A stretch of 64,000 nucleotides of DNA from positions 8,618,001 to 8,682,000 of the forward strand of contig JAFFJZ010000010.1 in the NCBI GenBank assembly GCA_018340375.1, given 5' to 3'. Below the pieces are notes generated by a model. It ran no database searches. It saw nothing but the letters and a program-made list of their open reading frames with translations, and was not told the origin of the DNA. The stretch's first letter is position 1. Each line of letters opens with the position of its first letter. The position numbers and the translations under genes are program-made. This DNA is from Gonatopus flavifemur. Its lineage: Eukaryota; Arthropoda; Insecta; Hymenoptera; Dryinidae. This document shows, in pieces, positions 44,178 to 55,600 of the stretch.

Positions 44178-44828
44178 GGAAAAATACAAGCAAATGTACC
44201 TTTTTTTGAGAATTCATAACAATTCATTGGTTAAAGATAAAATAATGAGACGGGGCACACCTTAAAATATACATTCAAAACTATCTTTACAATTTGTTTT
44301 AGACAAAAATATTTCAAAATGGCGGAGCTACGAGTTGGTATCTCGTTTCTACGCTGTGCAGCCTACAGGTCTGAATTTTTACCTAAAATCAAAAAACCAA
44401 AATCCTATCGTTAAAGTATATCAAAACACATAACTTGACGGAGAGAAAAACACAAAGTAACATTTACTTACATTGCTTTTTTCAATTTTTATATTAAAAA
44501 CAAAAGTGTATTTTTTTCAAAACGCTTCTGAATTTTCAGTTTTTTTGACTCCGTCAAGTGGTGCGTTTTCACATATTCTAACAATAGAATTTTGGTTTTT
44601 AGATTTTAGAAAAAAACAATGAGGCTTGCAGGCTGCACGGCGCAAAAACGAGGGACCAACTCCTAGCAGCTGTAGCTCTGTCATTTTGGAATATTTTTGT
44701 CCCAACAAAATTATAAAGACAGTTTGAAACGTGAATTTCAAGATGTGCGTTGTTTCATTGATGGATCCTCAGCCAATTTTCTGTAATGAATTCTTAAGAA
44801 ACGGTACGTTTACATGTATTTCTCCCCT
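44178..44828. repeat. Foldback element, about 650 bp
   Basis: GAGAATTCATAACAATTCAT near 44208 pairs loosely with ATGAATTCTTAAGAA near 44786. ATATTTCAAAATGGC near 44308 pairs with its near complement near 44690, CACATAACTTGACGGAG near 44429 pairs with its near complement near 44550. The centre is near 44503. Confidence 0.7.
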
Positions 44829-45740
44829 TGAGGAATAGAAATAATTTTCTGCATCGTATTAAATTATGTGTGAATAAATCGATAGAGAGAAATTTTCATG
44901 AGACATTTCAGTTTCTCTGTTTCATCATAGTGAATCCAGTTACACTGGATGTAGATATTTTTGATCTACTGCATTTTTATCTCATTTTGCTGATATTTTA
45001 CAGGGTATAGTCTAAACTCCGAATTCTGGAATATTCGATGTATGATATTATTATACATAAGTGATATATATATATAGATTTATACACGCTTTCTCGTTAA
45101 TTAGCTCAATTTTGTGAGCGCCCTTCTGAACTCGAAAAATCTGATGATCGCTCGACGCATGATTAGAGCGAAGAAAGATAAAGCTCGAGAAATGCATCGG
45201 ACGATGATCACATTTTGACAAATAAATGTTCAGACGACGAATGATCTCTTGCTCATTAAATTCATCATTCATGTACTTAATATCATCATCTTAGTTATTT
45301 AACTCAGTATTGTGCAATTTTTACATTTTCACTTCCGTAGTATTACAATTACATTCATACGTGATGTAGATTTTTATACCAATTTTATATTATTATGTAA
45401 CCTCTCGCTCTCTCTCCTATTTTACACCCTCTCGTTCCCTCCTCGTTTTATTTTGTTACAATGCCATGAAGAATGACGAAAAAAAAAATAACGCGAGTTC
45501 AAGCGTACAAAATAATAATGTCGATTAGACTTCCGATACTGTTGTATATATACATATATATTTATAATGGAGAGACATGACAAAATACATAATTTATAAA
45601 CCCTTTATATCTACATAAGTTGATTCTCTTCTTCTCCTTCTCTTTAAAGTTATATATAATTTATATGCGCAGCCTTGAATATCGTTGAACTATCTATATA
45701 TATATGTATAATTGATTATTACCGTTGATAAAAATGACTC
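44829..45740. other. AT-rich intergenic region, no gene
   Basis: No supported gene; TATATA-rich low-complexity patches around 45050-45080 and 45540-45700. Lies between the convergent 3' ends of stan and spg. Confidence 0.4.
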
Positions 45741-46519
45741 TTTATTTTATTTGATCTCAGTGAAAATATAAATAAATTACAAAATATACCTAGATTAATA
45801 CTCGGAAGAACATCGAAGTTTTCGACGAGCGTGAAGTCAATGTACTCTATATACGTTAAACGCCCGATTCGAATTTGATTGAGTTTGAGTAAATAATTTA
45901 GCGTGTATATATATGTACTTCTCTGGCACTGAAAATACGATTTATACTTTTACAAAGGTACATGATTCGATAGATATAGAAATGAGAAAATGTAATACAA
46001 TTTTTGTGTTTTTTTTCTCTCTCAATTCGATGCTTTGAATTACATCGTTATTTGGATTGTTCCAAGGATTTCTTCAAATTTATATTCATCTTTATACTTT
46101 TGTTTGTTTGTGTTTGTGTGTGTATATATATATATGTGTGTTTATAATACGTATATTCGCACGACATGGCACATTTCATCGAACAAATTCCCCCTGATAT
46201 GCGATATGATAGAGAGAAAAGATTTTTTGTACGGAACAGCTATCGATGTGCACGTTGGATATTCGAGGAAGCGAAGTGAATGTGGATGAGAAATGTGAAA
46301 TAACGGAAAAGCGAAGGAATAATTTCTCCGTACGGATTGTGAAATATAAAACATCGTTCAAAAGCAAATATGATTGAACGGAAGAAATTTTCGATTCCAT
46401 TGATGGAAGGAATACTGAAGATTAAATGATTTTTTACGATGGTGAGAAGAATATGTTCGATGATAGATCGAGAACGTCATTGAAACTAAATTGCTAGGAC
46501 TAGGAGAAATACGTATTCG
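45741..46519 (-). other. spg: Probable 3' UTR of spg
   Basis: The region immediately downstream of the spg stop on the - strand. The first AATAAA I find on that strand is at 45741-45746 (TTTATT on +), giving a 3' UTR of about 780 bases. It includes a TG/TA microsatellite near 46098-46140. No repeat elements were recognised, which fits an exon. Confidence 0.35.
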
Positions 46520-46696
46520 CTACACGGTGCTTTCTGTATCAGAAGCTACGGACAGCGTTTGTAATTTTGGCACAGAATAATTTTCCGAATGTCCATGAGG
46601 AGTTGTTTGACCTGCTCGACTCGATGCCCTTTCTAGCGTCGATGGTGCCGACGGGATATCTTGATGAGCTTTCGGAGGTATGGGAGGTGGACTCAT
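46520..46696 (-). CDS. spg: spg terminal exon, Pro-rich end with STV PDZ ligand
   Basis: After the acceptor TTTTTTCACAG it reads MSPPPIPPKAHQDIPSAPST and on to SVASDTESTV, then TAG (58 residues). It is not obvious as an ORF and was found by splice reading. The upstream exon ends in phase 0, so the join is consistent. ESTV fits a class I PDZ ligand; PPPIPPK is a PxxP site. Confidence 0.8.
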   Translation of the reverse strand: MSPPPIPPKAHQDIPSAPSTLERASSRAGQTTPHGHSENYSVPKLQTLSVASDTESTV

Positions 46697-49600
46697 CTGT
46701 GAAAAAACAAATTCGTATTAATATTGATGAAAGTTTTTACCATTATTGATTTCATAATCGGATGAAAAGAAAAAGAAATTGATAGACTGCTCTTCTTCCT
46801 AGCACTGAGTCTCTCAAGTGCTACTCATCTGTATTCATGGGCACAAGCATCCCTGAAGGTAACTGTTGAAAATGTAGGGATATATCTCACACACTCTACC
46901 CTGGTTAAAAGAATCCATTACTTCTGACAAATGAAATTAAATGAGATTTGACCAGAACATTGTCCGAGAATCAATGAGATTTGGCCAGATTCAGTGAGAT
47001 TTGGCGAGAATCGACTGTTCTTTCTGACCAAATCTCATTGATATTTGCTGGATGAGATTCGGCCAGAACATTGCCCAAGTTCAACTGTAATTTAGTGAGA
47101 TTTGGCGAGAATCAATGGTTTTTTTAAACCAGGGTAAGAAAAGGCCGTTTGCGGGAATCGGATTCTTTTTCCCACAAATGGAATTTCCATTTAATATTTC
47201 CCCACACGGATTTTGAGTTCGTTGAAGAAAAATTTCTACTTATGAAGATGTTGCATTGCGTGAAACATACATTTTTGTTCCTCGTAAGAGGGAACTTTGT
47301 TTGAACTGCAATTACAATAACGTGAATTTGACAGAATATAGAAATTAGGCACAATTCGAAAATCACTTAGGAAGAGAGGATCGGGAGTTAGGTCAAGTGA
47401 ATAATACTCTTCAGTCCAAATTGAGTATTCTTGAACTCGGTGTGTGATAATCTCGATACAAGAAGAATTGTGTTTCGTGTAAGAAGAATGAATCGAAGGA
47501 GCTGAACTTATTGCAGAGGACAGGAAAACATTCTATTCTTTAGAGTGCACGTAGGAAATCTCCTTTGATATCCACCCTGTTACAAAAATCCAGCTAGAAT
47601 TCCACGTAGATTCCAGATCCGAAATTTACCTGTGTTGTCAGCGAAAACTCCACCTGGAATCAAGAATCCCAACTGCATTTCATGTGGAATTTCCAATTCC
47701 AACTGGGATTCCACATGGGATCAGAAATCCCAACTGAAATTCCACTTTGGAGTTGAAATTTTAGCTGGGATTCTACCTGGAAATGATTAATCCTAGCTGG
47801 AAACGCAGGTAAATTTCGGAGCTGGAATCCTCGTCGAATCCCAGCTGGATTTTCGTGACAGGGTAGTCATGTACAGCCAGCGATAATGGCCATAACATTA
47901 ATTAAACATCTTTTTTGTGATCCTAGTTGAACATGAAAATTGCCTCTTTTTCAGAATTCGTTGGCAATCTGAAAACATAGGTTAAACTATGGTAGGATCA
48001 CATGAATAATATTCAATTGATTTTATAACCATTATCGCTAGTTAAATTTGATTGTACTATTAAATATTCAAAGTGTGGTGGAAAGTGGGTGATTTCACTA
48101 TCCGCTTATCACCCTCACCGGTTTGCTAGGGTTGGTGATTCATTTGAGTACGTGCATAATTGATATCTTATCAATTGGAAAAAAATCAAGCTCACAGATC
48201 AATTCCATGGATTGGTATTGTCAGGATATTCCAGCTGGGATTCGACGTGGATTCCAGCTCCAAAATTTACCTGCGTTTCCAGCTGGAATTCCTCATTTCC
48301 AGCTAGAATTTCAACTCCAACGTGGGATTTCAGTTGGAATTTCTGATCCCGGGTGGAATTCCTGTTGGAATTGGAAATCCCACATGGAATTCAGTTGGGA
48401 TTCTGGATTCCAGGTGGAGTCTTAGCTAGCAACGCAGGCAAATTTTGGATCTGGAATCAGAGATGCAGAGATTTTTTTTGTAACTGGACCCTGGTACAAA
48501 ATCTCTCTGAATCTCTCTGAAAATTTCACGTTCCAGAACTTTTCAGAAGGATTCAGAGAAATTCAGAGAGAGATACATTGAGTGAAATTTTTGGTGCGAG
48601 ATTTCGGAGGCATTCAGGGAGTTCCAGAGAAACTCAGAGAAACGGGAATTAGGAAAAATTTGGCATGGAAGTTTCCAGAAGGATTCAGAGAAATTCAGAG
48701 AGATTGAGAGAGGAATAAATTGTGTGGAATTCCTTGTTCGACATTTTAGAGGCATTCAGGGAGATTCAGGGAAAATCAGAGACACGAAAATGAGAAAAAA
48801 TTGAGCACGGCACTCTACAGAAGGATTCAGGGAAATTAAGAGGGATTTGAGGACATTCAGAGGAATTCATCGCGATTCAGGGAAATTCAGAAGCATTCAG
48901 AGACGGGTAAATGGAGAAAAATTGTGCGTTGAACTTTCCAGAAGGAGTCGGAGAGATTCAGAGAAATTCCGAGAGAGATACATTGAGTGAAATTTTTCGT
49001 GCGAGATTTCAGAGGCATTCAGAAAGATTTAGGGAAGATCAGAGGAACAGAAATTAAGAAAAATTGAGCACAGAACTTTCCGGAAGGATTCAAAGAAATT
49101 CAGAGAGATTCAGAGGGATTCAGAGGAATTCGGGGAGGAATAAATTGAGGGGAATTTTTGGTTTAAGATTCCGAGGGATTCAGAGAAATTCAGAGAGAAA
49201 TAAATGTAGTGAAATTGTTGGTTCAAAAATTCGGAGGTATTCAGAGAGTTCCAGGAAAAATCAGAAATCCGAAACTTAGCGAAAATTGAGTATGGAACTT
49301 TACAGATGGATTCAGAAAAATTCAGAGTAAGCTTTGAATTCTCAATACCTGAAATTCGGAGAGATTCAAAAAGATTCAGAGGAACTCAGAGAGATTCGGG
49401 AAAATGCAGAAAAATTCAGGAGAATTCAGAAGGATTCAGACAAATTCAGAGTAAGCTTTGAAATCTAGATACATGAAATTCTGACACATTCAAAGAGATT
49501 CAGAGGAATTCAGACTGTTTCAGAGGAATTCAGCATAAGCTTCGAATTGTTAATGAATTGAATTCTGAAGAATTCGGAAAGATTTAGAAAGATCCTGGAG

Positions 49601-52600
49601 AACTCCTAGATTCCCATGAAAAAATTAAAAGAGATTCAAAGAAAATTGAAGAGATTCAGGATGTATGACTATCTGACAGGTCTCTAACTTTCTCTGAATT
49701 ACCCTGAAATTGCTCTGAATCTATGTGAAAAATGTCCGAGAATGTAGAGAGATTCAGAGGGATTTTTTTTACCAGGGGATACTTCCAAGCCAGAGTACAA
49801 CACTACCCAAGTGTGTATTGACGGTGGGCCCCATCTACGCCCAGGGTGGGTGCCCATGCTACCCACCGTGGGACCAACCCTGGGATGATAACATCGTTCC
49901 CAGCTTGGCCGTATTGCTTTGCCCGAGAATTGGTAACACCACGGGCCCAGCATGAACCCAGACTAGGCAATCAATACTGCCCCTTCCTTTTTGTTTTGAA
50001 ATTGTGAAATCCCTAGCATGTATATACCATGGGGCCTACCCCAGGCCAGCAAGGGCCCCACCCTGCCAATATGGGCCATAGACTGGGCCAGAGTGGGACC
50101 AAAATTCTTACACGCTGAGGATTGTACACACATGCTCGGGATATAAATTCACCCCAATCTTGGCCTAACGCTGGTTCAAATTGGGGCCGAGTTCAAATGT
50201 GCCCGCACTAAGATTCATTATCTCCATGTTTTTTCAACTATAATTGTATGGGAAAGCACAACAGGGCCAAGATTGAGCCAACATGGGCCCCATCGTCATT
50301 CCCCAATACTGGGTTAAAGAGGATGGACCCAGCCTGGGGCCCATTGTCATTATAGGCAATACACGCTTGGGTACCGATTAGGCCGATAATACATTCCACC
50401 ACTAGAAATTACGTCCTTCTACGAATAACTACGCTGAATCATATGTTAACTTGTCAAAATCCGTAGAAATTCCTAGTCTGTGTGTAATTCTTCTCCATAA
50501 TAACGTGCTGATTGTTTAGTTTTTGATCAAAAGTACATTCAAAATAGCATGGCGTAGATTAGCTTAATTTCTTGTACTGTTTAAAATAGGGTAGCGTAAA
50601 AATATTTTCATAAAGTTAATAACGAATGCAAACAGATTAAACGACGAATACAAGATCACTTACCTCTTGATTCGACAGAGATAACGATCCTTGGAATGTA
50701 ACGCTCGAAAAGTTTCCCGAATTAGCATTCGATCCACTGGTTGGAGAGGGCGGGGAAATATTCATGACGTCATTGCACCTCGAACGTGGCTCAAAATCCT
50801 CGTAACTGAGATTATTCAAATGTGCCAAATGTGACTGAAAATCCAATAGGCTGGCGGTGGATATCCCGCTATCACGCAAATCGTTCGGTTCGTTCTGTGG
50901 GGTTTCTAAATCATCGTCGGCAGTGTTCCATTCGGTATTGCGTTTATACACAAGGCGTTTTGGTGGTGCCGGAGGCACTACTGTAGTACTATTGCCACTA
51001 CTACTACTCGAATTCATATCCCGTTTATCAGGCGCTTGAATGAAAAAGAAAACAACAAGAAAATATTATCATCTCTCTTACGTAAAATATTTCATTTTTG
51101 ACCAATTGATTCACAATTATATAAAATATTGAAATGATAATGATAATGTGACGGCTTGAACATTCCAATGATCCTCGTGATGATGAGTGGTGATGATAAC
51201 AAAGTGGATAAGGATACTTGATGAAGAAAACAACTACTGGTGATTGATACGATCATTCATAATTTACTATTTGAAATACTGTTTTGCCCACCTCTGCTGA
51301 GGACAACTCCCTTTGTATACGGTTTGTGAAACTGACATAATATATCATATTAATAAAATCACCATATACTTTTCGATAATAAATATATATTTTTCATAAT
51401 TAACAAAAAGGAGGGAAGGATTAGTGTTGTTGTATATTCGTTAATTGATCTTACAAAACAAAAGGAGATACATAATATCAACTTACTGCAGCCTCTGGGT
51501 GGTAGCGGTGGTGCAGGTTCAGGACCAGGTTCGCTCCATGAGTTCCTCAAACTCAATTGATCCACTCCATCTGTTGGGGTGGGCAAAGAATGTCTTAAGG
51601 GCAGTTTAGGACTCAACGGTTTACTGAGCGTTCTCTGATGCGTAGGTCGTGGAGGTGTTGTGCCATACCCAACAGAGCGTGGACGTACTTCTCTTTGAGG
51701 AATAGGGGGAGGAGCGCCATCCACCTTTGTATAAAAACCTTCGTCTTCCGGGAGACCGTCGCTGTCGGCATGAGACATTCTCGAACCTGCTGTCTCTAAC
51801 GTCGCAGGGCGTTGCTTCTCATGTACGGGTAACGGGGGCAATGGAGAACTATGAATAAAATGCATAAATAATACATTGCATAAGACACCTTGAATTCGTC
51901 TAAAAAACACCCTTTTCTTTTAAAAGGAGAGAAAATTTTCTTACTTTACAATACTGTCTTGATGTATGGAACGTTGTCTTGCTAACGGACCAAGACCTTG
52001 TTTTAGTTGAGTGAATCTTTCGATGAGTCTCTTATGTAATGGCTGGACACCCGCAGGAGCGATTTGTCCATGTAAAACGAGTCCCGATTCCAATACGCTC
52101 ATTTGATCTAAGATTAAACTTTTCAACCTATTGACATGCGGTACCATTTCTGGATTCTGCCTCGCGAATTCAGGGGTTAAAAATGCCTCTTGATATTTCG
52201 TTATCCCTCCCATAACATTCGCGTCGATGATACCTTGAAGCCTCATACTGAACGGATTAATATTTCTATGTGGTTCTGCGGTATACTGCGCAACGAGTCG
52301 TCTCAGTTCTCTCTCAACGCTTTGCATGATCTCACAGGCGTATTGCACCGGAGCCAAGAGTTCCGATCTTTTCTCGATGACTTCGAACCACCTAAGAATG
52401 CCTGGCAATTTGGCCTCGGTCGTGAGAGTGGTTCTTTCAATCCAGAGGGACTTGAATTCATTTTCACGATCCACGGTTCCTCGATGCAGAGGTCGATCGA
52501 AGGTAAATTTTCTGACATCGTTTACCAGATAAAACGCAACTACTCGTTCTGGTACCTCTACGCCGCTACAAGCTAAACTACCCTCTTCTGGTATAGGCTT

Positions 52601-55600
52601 CACGTTGCATATCTGTATATCTGTATTTGAAAAAGAGACAAGTTTTTGAATCATTATCTCCTTTAAGTGTTTTCAAATTGTTGATATGTTGTTAACTTAC
52701 ATTGACCTTCGGATGAAAGAATACTCTCATCGGGTGGTGAGTTCTTCATTAATATTTGTGCGCTTGGAAATTCAGTTTGAAGTCTTTGTGTAAAAGCACC
52801 TATTCTTTCATACTCCAAACCTCGATAGATAAAAAGTTTGTTCTGGAATGAAAATATCAATGAGAAGAGGAATTAATTTTCAAATCGAGAACATTGAATT
52901 TCACTCACCCTAACGAAAAGAGGAAAACTAAGACCATAGAATCCAACCCTGAAGTATTCTGGTTCGGGACGTAATTGAGTCAATATATTGTCTAAAAATT
53001 TGGCCTGTAGTTTCAACACGTGACTCAATTTTGCATAATCGTAGAGTTTCGTTTCGTACAATATCGCTAATTCTTTGCACAACGGTATCCCTTTTTCCCA
53101 ACATTTACCGCGATCCAAATAATGTATGATTTTGTGATAGAGTAACTCTTTTCTTTGCCATTCTGGTTGTTGGAAATGAACGTGATCCGCTGGTAACATG
53201 TTCGAACCCCAACCAAGTTGATCGGCATAGAGTTTCATCGTAAATCCAGCCTCGGTGTAATTCTCCGCCGCCAGATGAAGATCGTGAAGTTTGTAAATGT
53301 ATCGCAAATACATCTCTTTACGATTGAACTCGTTTTTGTAGAAATTCTGTAGGAACATCAGAACGATTCCCATCATTGACTACTGATTTCGTAACATTAC
53401 ACTAAGATGATACTAATAATATGAAAGACGGAAGGCTTTTGTTCATCATTCGTACACGTGTACATAGTAGATGAACTTGAACCAACTAATATAATTAGCG
53501 TATGTGGTCTTATTCATTAACAAGTTTTATGAGAGTTATATTGCGCGAAATGGAAAGTGGAGTACAATAATTCATACATGCTCACCAATAAATTCACTGT
53601 GCATGACATTCGTTTATCCCGATTTTCGTCTCCCTGGATGACACTCCTGTAATCCAGAAGTCTTTCCAACAAACGAGTAACCGAAGTGATGAATGCCGTA
53701 CCGCTGTCTTTCCATGTTGGATCCTCAGATTGTACTCTATCCAACAATCTGATGGAGAAAAAAGGAAAGGGTGAATCAAAAAAATCTATTCCTGAATGAA
53801 ATTCAATTTCACACCATAACACAAGTTTAATATATATCATTATAAATGATGATCAATTTGAACAACTTACACTGCACTGAGGTGTTCCCTGATGCCGCAT
53901 GAAATTTTGTTGATGACTTTCATTCAAATATTCATATGTCGATATGTTTATATTTTACAGAGGGTGTACACGAATTACGTATCCTCTTTATCCAACGAAT
54001 CAAACTTTCAATTATTCGAACGTAACGGTACACGTTCGGGAACTCGTAAAAATAAGAACAGAACAAATTTGGTAAAGAGGAATCTATAATTCATATGCAG
54101 TCTCTTATCTGAATCATATTCAGGGTGATGCAAAAGTCTAGATACATCCTGATAATTCCTGAACGGGTGGGTATAATTGGATGATTTTTTTATTTAAATT
54201 AAACGGGGGAACAGAATCTATCATGTCAGGAGAGTAAGGAGTCTTCAACCTTGAAGGAGGCGCTAAGGAGACGGAGAGGGAAAAATCTTAAATATGATAG
54301 GATGGGGGGGCTTTTGATAGCTCATTCGACGAGGATTCTTAGCCCAAATCGAGGGGACTTTCACTCTGGAATCATTGAGTTTCGTCGATTCAGAATCGAT
54401 TCCGAATCGAACTTCAGTTATAGAACTCAAGGATGTAATTCTTGGTTCAGTGGAATCAAGAACACAAATTCGACTCGTACAGAATCGAGACAATGAGTTG
54501 GAACAGTACGGAATCAGTTGGAATCAACGAACTCACCAACAATCACTCCCATCAGTCCCAGATCAAGGGATTTTTATACGAGTCAGAGCGAGTCAAGGCA
54601 AATCGGTACGTACTCAACAAATTTCGTGAGTCCACGTGTGTCCACACGTGATCAGTCCACGTGTTTTGATCGAATAAATAATTGATGAGTACATTCGAAA
54701 TCAGTGGCATAAACAAACCATGTAGCGCCATAAGTTCTCGAAAAGTTGCAGAAATTGAATCCAACTGCACACCGAGAGGGGTTTCATGCTTTTAGCATGT
54801 TGAAAGTTAATTAAATTAGAAACTCTTGTCTGGGATCTTGATTCCGAGAGAAAATTTGGTATGAAATAGTACTTGAAAGTTGAAAAAAAATTTATAGCTG
54901 GAAAAGTTTCATTATTGAGTAATATAATTCTGCAATTTTTCAGTCTGTTAATTTAATTAATTTAAGCATGAAACTGAGTAAACCGAAGGAAAATCAAGAA
55001 CGAAAATCAATGTACTCGAACAGCTAGTCAAAGATACAAGTAAAATAACAAAATTATTACGGAATCAGCGCGGGCTCAGGGAGAATCAGACCGTTTTCCC
55101 GTACTCGTGTCAACTTTAGCTCGAAAGCGTTGGAATCACTTTCATCGATGCTTTGAATTCGCAGCTTGATTCTTGTCTACTTTATTGAGTGGAATCATCG
55201 TGTGAATCTAAATCACAGGTAATCAACAAGAATCACCGGATAAGTTGTTTAATATGGAATCGATTCCAAAGTGAAAGGCCCCTCGGCCCAAATAAAGCCG
55301 TTTTTTTATTTTTCGAATCGGTCAATTTTTCGCTGAATTATGCCCACTTGCAGATTGTTCTGGGAACAATCAGAGCCCATGTAGACCTTTCTAACAATCG
55401 AACGGTTGGGTATCTTTCGATGGTTTTTCCAATCAAATGGGGAGGAAAGAATGTATCATTTTATGGAGCTGTATTCCTGAGATAAGTAAGGAATAATTGT
55501 AGAAGGATTGTACACATTGCATAGCCCCCTAGCCAACGTTCGGATTGTCATTTTCAGTTTGTCTTCTCGATATTCTCGATGATTCTAGAACATTTTCGGA

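Noticed and set aside
48488..49779. CRISPR-like repeat array
   Set aside because: Repeat words are short, degenerate and without constant spacers, in a eukaryotic intron.
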